A stretch of DNA of 64,000 nucleotides from contig NZ_JADBEK010000001.1 in NCBI RefSeq assembly GCF_014873145.1, positions 2,232,001 through 2,296,000 of the forward strand. The letters are read 5' to 3'. The position numbers and the translations under genes are program-made. How positions within the stretch are numbered: the first letter of the stretch is position 1; every line of letters starts with the position of its first letter. The notes under the pieces were generated by a model that was not told where the DNA came from, searched no databases, and saw only the letters and a list, made by a program, of their open reading frames with translations. Shown here in pieces: positions 42,727 through 50,919 of the stretch. This stretch comes from Nonomuraea angiospora (GTDB lineage Bacteria > Actinomycetota > Actinomycetes > Streptosporangiales > Streptosporangiaceae).

Positions 42727-43620
42727 CTAGTGCCCGGTGACGGCAGTGTGGACGAGATCGTCGGCCCCGGTGCGGACGCGGGCCTCGGCGATCCTGGCCA
42801 GCGCCGCGCGGGCCTCGGACCGCCTGCCCTCCGGCCGCGCGGGCGGTACGGGGGCGAACAGCGTCACTTCGACGACCAGGTCACGGGTCCCGGCCACCCG
42901 GACCATGGAGGCGAGCAGCGAGTCGTCACCGACGTAGCAGGCGCGGGTCGAGGCCGCCGTCCCTTCGCGGTAGCGCAGCGTGGCCGGGCGGACCGCGGCG
43001 CCGGTGTCGACGGCCGCCTGGAACACCGCGGGCCGGAAGCGCCCCATCCCCCGCCCGCACCACGTGGTGCCCTCGGGGAAGGCGACGACGGTGTCGCCCT
43101 CCCTGAGCGCGTCCGCGACGGCCGCGACGGCCGAGGGCAGCGCGGAGAGCCGTTCCCGGTCGATGAACAGCGCCCCCGAGCCCCTCGCCAGCGTGCGGAT
43201 GACCGGCCACTCGCCGATCTCGCGCTTGGCCAGCGGCCGCGACGGCAGCGTGGCCGCGACCACCAGCGGGTCGAGCCAGGACACGTGGTTGGCCACGACC
43301 AGGGCGCCCCCGTCCGGAACGGCCGGGGCGCCGGTGACCTCGAGCCGGATCCCGAGCGCGCGCAGGAGCAGCCGCGCCCAGGCCATGGTCAGCTTCGCCC
43401 GCCACGACGTCCGTACCCGCCCCACGAGGGACACCGGCACCCCGGCGAGCACCACGAGCAGCGCGGCGCACAGCCGGGCGACCAGGAGGAGGGGCCTGCT
43501 GGCGCGGGCGGCGGGCGCCAGGCAGGCCTGCGCGGTGCACGGGCCGAACGGACGCCAGGGATCGAGCGCGGCCGCCGGGGCAGCAGGGGCAGGGGCCAGG
43601 ATGTCAACGGCCGTGTTCAC
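42727..43620 (-). CDS. olsA: 1-acyl-glycerol/lyso-ornithine lipid acyltransferase
   Basis: A 297-residue PlsC-type acyltransferase. Motif I is ANHVSWLDPLV (HxxxxD) and motif III FPEGTTWCG. An N-terminal helix (LLLVARLCAALLVVLAG) anchors it. GTG 43620 overlaps the olsB-like stop by 4 bp. With that partner it most likely adds the second acyl chain in ornithine-lipid synthesis at the inner face of the membrane; a role in phosphatidate synthesis is the alternative. Confidence 0.85.
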   Translation of the reverse strand: MNTAVDILAPAPAAPAAALDPWRPFGPCTAQACLAPAARASRPLLLVARLCAALLVVLAGVPVSLVGRVRTSWRAKLTMAWARLLLRALGIRLEVTGAPAVPDGGALVVANHVSWLDPLVVAATLPSRPLAKREIGEWPVIRTLARGSGALFIDRERLSALPSAVAAVADALREGDTVVAFPEGTTWCGRGMGRFRPAVFQAAVDTGAAVRPATLRYREGTAASTRACYVGDDSLLASMVRVAGTRDLVVEVTLFAPVPPARPEGRRSEARAALARIAEARVRTGADDLVHTAVTGH

Positions 43621-44333
43621 AGCGGCTCTCCCAGGAAGTGGCGCAGGTAGCGGGTGTTCACGTTGGCCATCGGGAGCAGGACGAAGAAGTCGGCGGTGCC
43701 GAAGTCCCGGTCGTGCGCGGGCGCCCCGCACACCCACGACCCCAGCCGCAGGTAGCCGCGCAGGAGGGCGGGCGGCACGAACCGGTCGGAGCGCACCGCG
43801 CCCCGGGGACGCCACGGCGTGCGCGGCGCGACCCGGTACTCCTCCGGCCCGAGCGGCACCCGCTCCACCACGGCGGAGGCCACCGCGCCCCCGTCGTCCA
43901 GCGGTACCGAGCAGCAGCCCGCCAGCCACTGGTGACCGCCGGAGATCATGTAGCGCGCGATGCCCGCCCACATCAGCGCGACGACCGCGCCGCCCCGGTG
44001 GTCGGGGTGCACGCACGTACGGCCCGCCTCGACCAGCCCCTCCCTGATGGGCGCGAGGTTGGCCAGGTCGAACTCGCCGTCGGAGTACAGCCGCTCCGCG
44101 CGCCCCGGGGGAAGCAGCCGGTAGGTGCCGACGACCTCGCGGCCGTCGCGCACGAGGAGGTGGTCGCAGTACGCGTCGAACCTGTCCACGTCGAGGCCGG
44201 AGACCGGACTGTCGAGCCGCGCCCCCATCTCCTCGGCGAAGACCTCGTGCCGCAGCCGCTGCGCGGCCTGGACGTCGGCGGGGCCGGTGGCCATGCCGAT
44301 CGTGTAGCGACCGGTGTCAAGAGAGATCGTCAT
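43617..44333 (-). CDS. olsB: ornithine N-acyltransferase (OlsB-like)
   Basis: A 238-residue GNAT-fold protein with the OlsB-type pattern: AQRLRHEVFAEEMGARL, DVDRFDAYCDHLLVRD, VVGTYRLLPPG, EAGRTCVHPDHRGG and GGHQWLAGCCSVPL. OlsB attaches a 3-hydroxyacyl group from ACP to ornithine. Coupled to an olsA-like acyltransferase, so the pair gives ornithine lipid, a phosphorus-free membrane lipid. About 190 bp separate it from the divergent EF-G leader. Confidence 0.85.
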   Translation of the reverse strand: MTISLDTGRYTIGMATGPADVQAAQRLRHEVFAEEMGARLDSPVSGLDVDRFDAYCDHLLVRDGREVVGTYRLLPPGRAERLYSDGEFDLANLAPIREGLVEAGRTCVHPDHRGGAVVALMWAGIARYMISGGHQWLAGCCSVPLDDGGAVASAVVERVPLGPEEYRVAPRTPWRPRGAVRSDRFVPPALLRGYLRLGSWVCGAPAHDRDFGTADFFVLLPMANVNTRYLRHFLGEPL

Positions 44334-44481
44334 GGGCGCGGATCCTTCCCTGAAAGCGTCTCACGCCTATGTCGACATGCGGAAATGACGGTTGAGCCGC
44401 ACATCGGGGTCAGCGAGGCGACCGCGTGGTGAACCTCGCACGCACGCGAAAAATCGCTTTCTTGACCGGCTCCCGGTTCAC

Positions 44482-44487
44482 TACACT
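44482..44487 (+). promoter_or_regulatory. probable -10 box for the EF-G leader transcript
   Basis: TACACT lies 36 bases before the leader peptide GTG. A TTGACC occurs upstream at 44462-44467, but the spacing is only 14 bases, so the -35 assignment is uncertain. Confidence 0.35.
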
Positions 44488-44523
44488 CGCCACTGATCAT
44501 CGACGAGGGAGAGGAGTACGGCC

Positions 44524-44631
44524 GTGCGCCACAGCACCACTGCCGTCGTTCCCCCGTCGCGCTACGAGGTGATCCTGGTGTCTCCGTCGTCCCGGTGCCG
44601 GCTGCGCGGCCGCCACTGGACGACGCCCTGA
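44524..44631 (+). CDS. leader peptide upstream of EF-G paralogue
   Basis: A 35-codon frame starting GTG with a strong GGAGAGGAG Shine-Dalgarno. It has a Val-Val-Pro-Pro stretch near residue 8, a run of Arg residues near its end (RCRLRGRHW) and ends Thr-Pro-stop. The stop codon TGA (44629-44631) lies in the left arm of a 9-bp hairpin. It precedes a translation-factor gene by 77 bases. This layout suggests translation-coupled attenuation: ribosomes slowed on the leader would change hairpin folding and raise expression downstream (inference). Confidence 0.6.
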   Translation: MRHSTTAVVPPSRYEVILVSPSSRCRLRGRHWTTP

Positions 44632-44661
44632 CGACACCCGCCTCCTGGCCTCTCGTCAGGG
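44626..44661 (+). promoter_or_regulatory. attenuator-like hairpin overlapping the leader stop
   Basis: Perfect 9-bp stem CCCTGACGA / TCGTCAGGG with an 18-base loop containing CCTCCTGG, which could also pair with a Shine-Dalgarno. No T-run follows. A ribosome at the leader stop would cover the left arm. Confidence 0.6.
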
Positions 44662-44708
44662 GAATCGCGCTGTCCTGCTGAAGAATCCTCCCGAAAGGGT
44701 CTTGGGCC

Positions 44709-46787
44709 GTGCGTCCCCGAATACCTGACAATCCCCTTGCCATCGTCCGCAACCTCGGCATCCTCGCCCACGTCGACGCCGGCAAGACCACCGTCACCGA
44801 GCGCATGCTGTACCTGGCCGGCGCCACGTACAAGCGCGGTGAGGTGCACGACGGCACGACCGTCACCGACTTCGACCCCCTGGAGCGCGACCGCGGCATC
44901 ACGATCTTCGCCGCCGCGGTGAGCTGCGCCTGGGACGGGCACCGCGTCAACATGATCGACACCCCCGGCCACGTCGACTTCTCCGACGAGGTGGAGCGCT
45001 CGCTGCGGGTGCTCGACGGGGCGATCGCGGTGTTCGACGCCGTCGCGGGCGTCGAGCCGCAGAGCGAGTCCGTGTGGCGGCGGGCCGACCGGTACGCCGT
45101 GCCGCGCATCGCGTTCGTCAACAAGCTCGACCGGGCCGGCGCCGACCTGGACACCGCCGTCGAGTCGATCCGCCGCCGGCTGCACAAGGCCCCGCTGGTG
45201 GTCCAGCTGCCGATCGGGCAGGAGGACGGGTTCACCGGGGTCGTGGACCTGGTGCGGATGCGTTCGCTGGTGTGGGCGGGCGGTGCCTGCTCGGCCGGGC
45301 CGGTGCCGGAGGACCTGCTGGCGCAGGCGCGGCGGCGGCGCCGGCTGCTGGAGGAGTCGGTGGCCGAGCTGCACGCCGGCGCGCTGGAGGAGTTCTGCGT
45401 ACGGCCGTCGATCTCCGACGAGACGCTGGCCGGCGCGCTGCGCGACCTCACGCGCAGCGGCGCGGGCCTGGTGGTGCTCTGCGGGTCGGCCTACCGAGAC
45501 CGCGGGATCGAGCCGCTGCTCGACGCCGTGGTGGCGTACCTGCCGTCGCCGCTGGACGTGCCGCCGGTGCGCGGCGAGGGCGGCGCGGAACGGGCCGCCG
45601 ACCCGCAGGCGCCTCTGGCGGCGCTGGCGTTCAAGGTGAACGCCACCGCCACCGGGCGGCTGACCTACGTGCGGGTCTACTCGGGAACGCTGCGGAAGGG
45701 GGACACGGTGCTGGTCACCGGGCTGGTCACCGGGCTGGTCACCGGGCTGGTCACCGGGCTGGACACCGGCGCGGGGCGCACCGAGCGCGTCAGCCGCATC
45801 CTGCGCGTGCAGGCCGACCGGCACACCGAGGTGGACCTGGCGGTGGCCGGGGACATCGTCGCGGTCGTCGGCCTCAAGTCGGCCCGCCCCGGGGCCACGC
45901 TGTGCGCGCCCGGCGCGCCGCTGGTGCTCGAACCGCCGAGCACGGCCGAGCCGGTGGTGTCCGTGGCGGTCGAGGCCCGCAGGAGCACCGACGCCGACCG
46001 GCTGGCCTCGGGGCTGGCGCGGCTGGCCGAGGAGGATCCGTCGCTGGCGGTCCGTACGGACGCCGAGACCGGGCAGACGCTGCTGTCCGGGATGGGCGAG
46101 CTGCATCTGGAGGTGGCGGTGGACAAGCTCCGGCGCGAGCACGTCATGGACGTCGCCGTGGGCCGCCCGCAGGTGGCCCTTCGGGAGACGGTCGTGCGCG
46201 GCGTGTCCGGGCTGCTGTACCGGCACGTCAAGCAGGACGGCGGCGCCGGGCAGTTCGCCCACGTCGTGCTGGACGTGGAGCCGCTGGACGGCGCGCTGGA
46301 CGGTGGGGGCTTCGAGTTCGCCTCGACCGTCGTCGGCGGCCGGGTGCCGCGCGAGTACGTGCGCGCGGTGGAGGCCGGCTGCCGGGACGCCCTGGCCGAC
46401 GGCCCGCTCGGCGGCCACCCGGTGACCGGCCTGCGGGTCACGCTGACCGACGGGGCCACCCATCCGAAGGACTCCTCGGACCTGGCGTTCCGCACGGCCG
46501 GGCGGCTCGCGCTGCGCGAGGCGCTGCGGGCCGGCGTCATGGAGCTGCTGGAGCCGGTGGCGGAGGTCACGGTCACCGTGCCCGGCGACGCGGCGGGCGC
46601 CGTGCTCGGCGACCTGGCCGCCAGGCGCGGCCGGATCTCGGGCTCGTCGGCGCGGGCCGGGACGGTGGTGATCACCGCCGTGGTGCCGCTGGCGGAGGTG
46701 TTCGGGTACGCGACCCGGCTGCGCAGCCGTACGCAGGGCCGTGGCACGTTCACCAGCAGGCCCGCCGGTTACGCCCCCGTCAGGTAG
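44709..46787 (+). CDS. EF-G-like translation factor GTPase (ribosome-protection type possible)
   Basis: A 692-residue GTPase with G1 AHVDAGKTT (20-28), G2 RGITI, G3 DTPGH (84-88) and G4 NKLD (138-141), then domains II to V, ending with the EF-G C-terminal fold (PVAEVTVTVPGDAAGAVLGDLAARRGRI). It is close to EF-G (EVHDGTTVTDF, RVLDGAIAVFDAVAGVEPQSE) but, like Tet(M)/OtrA proteins, it is a lone gene away from ribosomal genes. A VTGL repeat inserts about 14 residues in domain II (336-351). With its leader peptide and hairpin it is a candidate for antibiotic-induced ribosome rescue. A housekeeping-type EF-G2 role is the alternative. Confidence 0.85.
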   Translation: MRPRIPDNPLAIVRNLGILAHVDAGKTTVTERMLYLAGATYKRGEVHDGTTVTDFDPLERDRGITIFAAAVSCAWDGHRVNMIDTPGHVDFSDEVERSLRVLDGAIAVFDAVAGVEPQSESVWRRADRYAVPRIAFVNKLDRAGADLDTAVESIRRRLHKAPLVVQLPIGQEDGFTGVVDLVRMRSLVWAGGACSAGPVPEDLLAQARRRRRLLEESVAELHAGALEEFCVRPSISDETLAGALRDLTRSGAGLVVLCGSAYRDRGIEPLLDAVVAYLPSPLDVPPVRGEGGAERAADPQAPLAALAFKVNATATGRLTYVRVYSGTLRKGDTVLVTGLVTGLVTGLVTGLDTGAGRTERVSRILRVQADRHTEVDLAVAGDIVAVVGLKSARPGATLCAPGAPLVLEPPSTAEPVVSVAVEARRSTDADRLASGLARLAEEDPSLAVRTDAETGQTLLSGMGELHLEVAVDKLRREHVMDVAVGRPQVALRETVVRGVSGLLYRHVKQDGGAGQFAHVVLDVEPLDGALDGGGFEFASTVVGGRVPREYVRAVEAGCRDALADGPLGGHPVTGLRVTLTDGATHPKDSSDLAFRTAGRLALREALRAGVMELLEPVAEVTVTVPGDAAGAVLGDLAARRGRISGSSARAGTVVITAVVPLAEVFGYATRLRSRTQGRGTFTSRPAGYAPVR
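45714..45773 (+). repeat. four 12-bp in-frame repeats in the EF-G-like gene
   Basis: GTCACCGGGCTG four times (45714-45761) and one degenerate copy, encoding VTGL x4 then DTGA, in a domain II loop. Confidence 0.95.
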
Positions 46788-46788
46788 G

Positions 46789-46822
46789 GGGTGGCCCCGT
46801 CCGTACGCGGGCGGGGCCACCC
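46789..46822. terminator. strong bidirectional terminator hairpin
   Basis: Perfect 11-bp stem GGGTGGCCCCG / CGGGGCCACCC, 12-base loop, right after the EF-G-like stop codon and before the convergent methyltransferase gene. Confidence 0.85.
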
Positions 46823-46852
46823 GCGGCGGCGTCGTCAGGCGTCCCGCCGAGC

Positions 46853-47437
46853 TCAGCGCCGCAGCGCGACCAGTTCGCCCTTGCCCACGGCGATCGTGGT
46901 ACAGGTCAGGCTCGGCTCCCGGAGGAGCAGCTCGCGCAGCGGGGCGATCTCCTCGGGGTGGGACAGGGCGTTGTCGGCCACGAGCACCCCGCCCTGGCGC
47001 AGCACCCGGTACGGGTTCGGCCACCAGGAGGGGTACTCGACGCGTTCGGCGTCGAGGAAGAGGAGATCGACGGAGCCGTCCGGCATGCGGGCGAGCGCGC
47101 CGCCGCCGTCCTCGACCCGGAACTCGACATGATCCTCCAGTCCGGCCTCGGCGACGGTGCGCCGGGCGTGCCGCTGGGCCTCGGCGTCGGTGTCGAGGCT
47201 CAGGACGTGACCGCCGACCGCCCGGGCGGCGTCGGCCAGCCACAAGGTGGACACGCCGCGAGAGGTGCCGATCTCCACGATGACCCGGGCTCCGACGCTT
47301 TGGGCCAGGAACCAGAGGAACTCCCCGGCGTCGGGCTCGAGCACCCGCCACCGGTCCAGCCGGTCCTGCTGACCGGCGTCGTGCTGGGCGGCGGCCTCGT
47401 TCAGCTCAGCGATGATCTTGCGCAGTACGGTGTCCAC
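46853..47437 (-). CDS. class I SAM methyltransferase (O-methyltransferase-like)
   Basis: A 194-residue Rossmann methyltransferase. VIVEIGTSRGVSTLWLADA is the SAM-binding glycine loop, LSLDTDAEA the acidic residue after strand 2, and DLLFLDAERVEYPSWW the fourth-strand region, as in small O-methyltransferases. GTG 47437. Single gene, convergent with EF-G. Confidence 0.87.
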   Translation of the reverse strand: MDTVLRKIIAELNEAAAQHDAGQQDRLDRWRVLEPDAGEFLWFLAQSVGARVIVEIGTSRGVSTLWLADAARAVGGHVLSLDTDAEAQRHARRTVAEAGLEDHVEFRVEDGGGALARMPDGSVDLLFLDAERVEYPSWWPNPYRVLRQGGVLVADNALSHPEEIAPLRELLLREPSLTCTTIAVGKGELVALRR

Positions 47438-47522
47438 AGACGCATTCTGCCGCGCCGGCAGCCTTCCCGGCGTCCTCGCCGCACGACCCGGACCGGCGCA
47501 TTCGAGCGAGCGGGGAGCCGTC

Positions 47523-47569
47523 GCTCAGCGACGGGCCGTCTGCTCAGCGACGGGCCGTCTGCTCAGCGA
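47523..47569. repeat. 19-bp tandem duplication over the APH stop codon
   Basis: Two exact 19-bp units (47523-47541, 47542-47560) and a partial third. The unit encodes AEQTARR and the stop, so the end of the kinase gene is present in extra, untranslated copies. Confidence 0.92.
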
Positions 47570-48467
47570 TGAGGCGTCGCAGTGCCGCCTGGGCGGGCGG
47601 GCCCCACGTGGCCTTGCCGCCGCGGCGGCCGTGGACGCCGGTGTGTCCGATGAGCAGGCCGCTGAGGGCGCGCAGCACCGCCCATCCGCGGGCGCGGCGC
47701 AGGGTCGCGGCGTCCGGGGCCGGCTGGTAGGCGGCATGGAAGCGCTCGGCGGCGCCGTCCGGCAGCAGGATCCAGGCGGCGGCGAGGTCGCAGGCCGGAT
47801 CGCCCGCGAACAGGTCGCCGAAGTCGATCACGCCGCAGATGGTGCCGTCCGCGGTGAGGACGTTGGCCGGATGCAGGTCGCCGTGGAGCCAGAGCGCCGG
47901 GCCTGCCCAGCCGGGCGCGGCGGCGGCGTCTTCCCAGACGGCGCGGACGGCGTCCGGGTCGGGGATCAGCCCCAGTTCGGTGGCCTCGGCGAGCTGCCTG
48001 GCGAACCTCCCGGCGTAGCCGGCCAGCGACCCTCCGCGGTCCCGGCCGGCGGGCGCCTGTTCGGGGGCGGGCCGGTGAAGAGCGGTCAGGAAGGCGGCCA
48101 GGGCGCCGGCCGCCTCCGCGCCACGCGTGACCGGGGCGCGGTCGGCGGGCTCGCCCGGCACCCAGGTGGTGACGATCCAGGGTCGCGGAAACCGCGCGGA
48201 GGGATCGCCGAGGCGTTGCGGGACCGGAACCGGCAGGGGCAGGCGCGGGGCGAGGACGGGCAGCCACGCGTGCTCCTTGCGCAGCAGCCCGTCCGCGGAC
48301 TCAGTCGCCCAGGGCAACCGGACGGCGAGGTCGTCGCCGAGCCGCCACAGCTGGTTGTCCCAGCCTCGCGCGCCGAGCCGCACAGGGTGGCCGGCCAGGT
48401 CGGGGTGCTGGTCACGCAGCAGATCCCGTACGAGCTCCGCCGTGATCTCGATCTCGGTGTGCGTCAT
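47544..48467 (-). CDS. APH-family phosphotransferase
   Basis: A 307-residue kinase with the aminoglycoside phosphotransferase fold. ARGWDNQLWRLGDDLAVRLPW is the nucleotide loop with a VRLP Arg in place of Lys, LHGDLHPANVL the catalytic loop, and GVIDFGDLFAGDPACDLAAAW the metal site. ATG 48467 is three codons after the TTG that opens the frame. Such proteins include macrolide and streptomycin kinases, but many phosphorylate other compounds. Confidence 0.87.
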   Translation of the reverse strand: MTHTEIEITAELVRDLLRDQHPDLAGHPVRLGARGWDNQLWRLGDDLAVRLPWATESADGLLRKEHAWLPVLAPRLPLPVPVPQRLGDPSARFPRPWIVTTWVPGEPADRAPVTRGAEAAGALAAFLTALHRPAPEQAPAGRDRGGSLAGYAGRFARQLAEATELGLIPDPDAVRAVWEDAAAAPGWAGPALWLHGDLHPANVLTADGTICGVIDFGDLFAGDPACDLAAAWILLPDGAAERFHAAYQPAPDAATLRRARGWAVLRALSGLLIGHTGVHGRRGGKATWGPPAQAALRRLIAEQTARR

Positions 48468-48492
48468 GCGGAGCAACAGTACGCGTTCATGA

Positions 48493-49377
48493 TCATTCAG
48501 GTGTCGAGTTGTGTGACGCGGAGGCGAGGAACGCCAGCAGCGACTCCGCCAGGGCGTCCGGGGCCTCCTCGGCCACGTGGTGGCCGCTGTCGATCGCCTG
48601 ACCGGTCACCTCGTCGGCCCAGGTGCGCCAGATCGCCAGCGGGTCGCCGTACAGGTCCTCCATGTCGTCCTTGGCCGACCACAGGAACAGGGTCGGGCAG
48701 GTGAGACGGCGGCCCGCGGCACGGTCGGCGTCGTCGGCGGCGCGGTCCACGGTCAGACCGGCTCGGTAGTCCTCGCACATCGCGTGCACGGTGTCCGGGT
48801 CGTGGATGGCGCGGCGGTAGTCCTCGTACGCCTCCTGGCCCATCTGCTCGGCGGTCGCCTTGTACCAGGCGTCGGGGTCGGCGTTGATGACGCGCTCGGC
48901 GGGTTTGGCGGTCTGCCCCAGGAAGAACCAGTGCCACCAGGCCGCGGCGAATCTCGCGTCGGCGCGGGCCAGCGTCTCACCGATGGGGATGGCGTCCATC
49001 ACGATCAGGCGCGTCACGGCGCCGGGGTGGTCGGCGGCCAGGCGGTGGGCGACGTACGCGCCGCGGTCGTGCCCCGCCACGGCGAAGCGGCGGTGGCCCA
49101 GCGCCTCCATGAGCGCGACCATGTCGCCGGCCATGGCCCGCTTGGAGTAGGGCGCGTGGTCGGAGGTGGTGGGCGGCTTGCCGGAGCGGCCGTAACCGCG
49201 CAGGTCAGGGCAGACCACCGTGTGGTGCGGGGCGAGGAGCGGGGCGAGGCGGTGCCAGGTCGCGTGCGTGCGGGGGTGGCCGTGGAGAAGCAGGAGCGGG
49301 GTGCCCGAGCCGCCGTACCGGACGAACAGCTCTGTCTCACCCACGTCGACCATGCTGGTTGCGAAGTCCTCGAACAT
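48493..49377 (-). CDS. alpha/beta hydrolase, haloacetate-dehalogenase-like
   Basis: A 294-residue hydrolase. The nucleophile elbow is GHDRGAYVAHRL with Asp in place of Ser, as in haloalkane/fluoroacetate dehalogenases and epoxide hydrolases. DLRGYGRSGKPP holds the Arg residues next to the nucleophile, WWHWFFLGQ the halide-pocket His-Trp, and GHHVAEEAP the catalytic His. It would displace halide from a haloacid or open an epoxide. Single gene. Confidence 0.88.
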   Translation of the reverse strand: MFEDFATSMVDVGETELFVRYGGSGTPLLLLHGHPRTHATWHRLAPLLAPHHTVVCPDLRGYGRSGKPPTTSDHAPYSKRAMAGDMVALMEALGHRRFAVAGHDRGAYVAHRLAADHPGAVTRLIVMDAIPIGETLARADARFAAAWWHWFFLGQTAKPAERVINADPDAWYKATAEQMGQEAYEDYRRAIHDPDTVHAMCEDYRAGLTVDRAADDADRAAGRRLTCPTLFLWSAKDDMEDLYGDPLAIWRTWADEVTGQAIDSGHHVAEEAPDALAESLLAFLASASHNSTPE

Positions 49378-49464
49378 CCGCGGCTTCTACCCGAGAACCG
49401 GTCACCATGGCCCGTGATCGCGAAGGATCCCGATAACGATTGGGCTGTGCGGCCCGCGGGGTCC

Positions 49465-49587
49465 GCGAACGTCCTGGCGTGCCTGGCGGGCGCGGGTCTC
49501 GGAGTGTCCAGCCTGGTGAAGGTCACCACGTTTCTCCTGAAGCGGGAGTATGCCGACGCCAACTCCGCGATCATCACCCGGCGCTGA
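49465..49587 (+). pseudogene. RidA (YjgF) gene fragment
   Basis: About 37 codons reading NVLACLAGAGLGVSSLVKVT and FLLKREYADANSAI are the middle of a RidA enamine deaminase. The N-terminal third and the C-terminal half with the catalytic Arg are missing, and the frame ends in foreign codons (ITRR stop) at the edge of the deaminase gene. A deletion relic inside a 196-bp gap that otherwise holds no gene. Confidence 0.75.
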
Positions 49588-50026
49588 CGGGGTCCTGACG
49601 GTAGAAGGCGTCGATGGGGGCACGTGCCTCGTCGAACAGGGCCGGGCCGTCCTGCGGCACCGTCGGCCAGGTGCCTGACGCCGGGTTGAGTTCGACGAGT
49701 TGCTCGGTGGCCAGGGCGTAGACGACGCGGCCGAGCCCGGAGCGGGCGATGCCGCCCGCGCACATGGTGCAGGGCTGGCAGCTGGTGTACATGGTGGTGC
49801 CCGCCGCGGTGTCCGGGTCGAGTTCGCGGGCCGCCCAGCGGGCCAGCTTCAGTTCCGGGTGGGCGCTGATGTCGTCGTCGCGTCGTACCGTGTTGTGGGC
49901 CTCGGCGAGGATCGCGCCGTCCGGGCCGACCAGCAGGGAGCCGTACGGCGCGTCGCCCAGCGTGACGGCGTGGGCCGCGATGGCGATCGCGCGCCGCAGG
50001 AACTCCTCGTCGGCAGGGGTGATCAT
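49574..50026 (-). CDS. nucleoside/guanine-type deaminase
   Basis: A 150-residue cytidine-deaminase-fold enzyme. Zinc ligands are in SAHPELKLAR (His, with Glu as proton shuttle) and SCQPCTMCAGG (two Cys). The C-terminal region PASGTWPTVPQDGP resembles guanine deaminase-like or plasmid-type proteins. It overlaps the upstream LLM gene by 4 bp (ATGA). It deaminates a purine or pterin-like ring; with an LLM partner and a RidA relic nearby it may belong to a heterocycle breakdown route (inference). Confidence 0.88.
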   Translation of the reverse strand: MITPADEEFLRRAIAIAAHAVTLGDAPYGSLLVGPDGAILAEAHNTVRRDDDISAHPELKLARWAARELDPDTAAGTTMYTSCQPCTMCAGGIARSGLGRVVYALATEQLVELNPASGTWPTVPQDGPALFDEARAPIDAFYRQDPVSAG

Positions 50027-50826
50027 GATGCTGTCCTCCAGTGTGTGGCCACGGCGGTGAGCGCCTGCCAGGCCGCGTGGGGCCGCCGGGTCTGCTCCGG
50101 ATCACCGTGGTAGGGGTCGAGCAGGACGGTGTCGGCGCCCAGCGAGCGAAGCTGCTCCAGGTCGTCGATGATCTGTTCGATGGTGCCGACGCCGGCGAGG
50201 CGCTCGCCGTCCTCGACGGGTTCGGTGGTCAGCCGCAGGGCGATACGGGGCGCGAACGCGAGCCGCGGGTGCTCCGCCAGGGTAGAGCGCAGCCACGCCA
50301 CGGTGCCCCGCAGCGGGTGCCAGACGTGGCCGAAACCGATGGCTCGGCGGATCGCCGCCTTGCTGTTGCCGCCGACCCAGATGGGCACGCCGCTCTCCTC
50401 GCGCCAGGCGTCCCGCAGGGCGGACAGGTATTCGTCGGTCAATCTGCCGCGCTCGGCGAACGGCACGCCGAGCGCGTCGAACTCCTGGCGCGACCAGCCG
50501 ACGCCCACACCGAGCACGAGCCGGCCGCGGCTGAGCTGGTCGAGGTTGGTGGCCATGCGCGCCACCAGCAGCGGATGCCGGTAGGGCAGCACGAGCACGG
50601 TCGTGCCCAGCCGCACCCTGGTGGTGATGCCGGCCAGGAAGGACAGCGTGGTGAACGGCTCGTAGAACGGCTCGGGGTACCGTTCGGCCACCTCGGGGGT
50701 GATGACCACGTGATCCGACATCATGAGGAGGTCGAAGCCGAGCCCCTCCACGACCCCGGCCCACTCGCGGAGCACGCCGGGATCGGTTCCGGGCCCGAAA
50801 TTCGGTACGTTGACGCCAAGTCGCAT
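50023..50826 (-). CDS. LLM-class F420-dependent oxidoreductase
   Basis: A 267-residue paralogue of the enzyme at 22965-23798: RLGVNVPNFGPGTDPGVLREWAGVVEGLGFDLLMMSDHV, LPYRHPLLVARMATNLDQLSRGRLVLGVGVGWSRQEFDALG. It is the first gene of a two-gene unit with a deaminase and diverges from an Lrp/AsnC gene. The paired arrangement differs from its paralogue, so the two likely act on different substrates. Confidence 0.9.
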   Translation of the reverse strand: MRLGVNVPNFGPGTDPGVLREWAGVVEGLGFDLLMMSDHVVITPEVAERYPEPFYEPFTTLSFLAGITTRVRLGTTVLVLPYRHPLLVARMATNLDQLSRGRLVLGVGVGWSRQEFDALGVPFAERGRLTDEYLSALRDAWREESGVPIWVGGNSKAAIRRAIGFGHVWHPLRGTVAWLRSTLAEHPRLAFAPRIALRLTTEPVEDGERLAGVGTIEQIIDDLEQLRSLGADTVLLDPYHGDPEQTRRPHAAWQALTAVATHWRTAS

Positions 50827-50896
50827 GACGTGAAGCTATCCCGGCTCTCATCGGTTACGGAACCATCTTTTCCCGGCTATATCGGCATTCTCCCGT

Positions 50897-50914
50897 GAAT
50901 CTGCCGGTAGATTC
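50897..50914. promoter_or_regulatory. palindrome before the Lrp/AsnC gene
   Basis: GAATCT-GCCGGT-AGATTC, perfect 6-bp arms (7 of 8 if extended), six bases before the ATG at 50920 and in the divergent spacer to the LLM/deaminase unit. Probable autoregulatory site. Confidence 0.55.
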
Positions 50915-50919
50915 GCGTG

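Noticed and set aside
44709..46787. Calling the EF-G-like gene a tetracycline resistance gene outright
   Set aside because: The G domain reads closer to EF-G than to Tet(M); resistance is possible but not shown by sequence.
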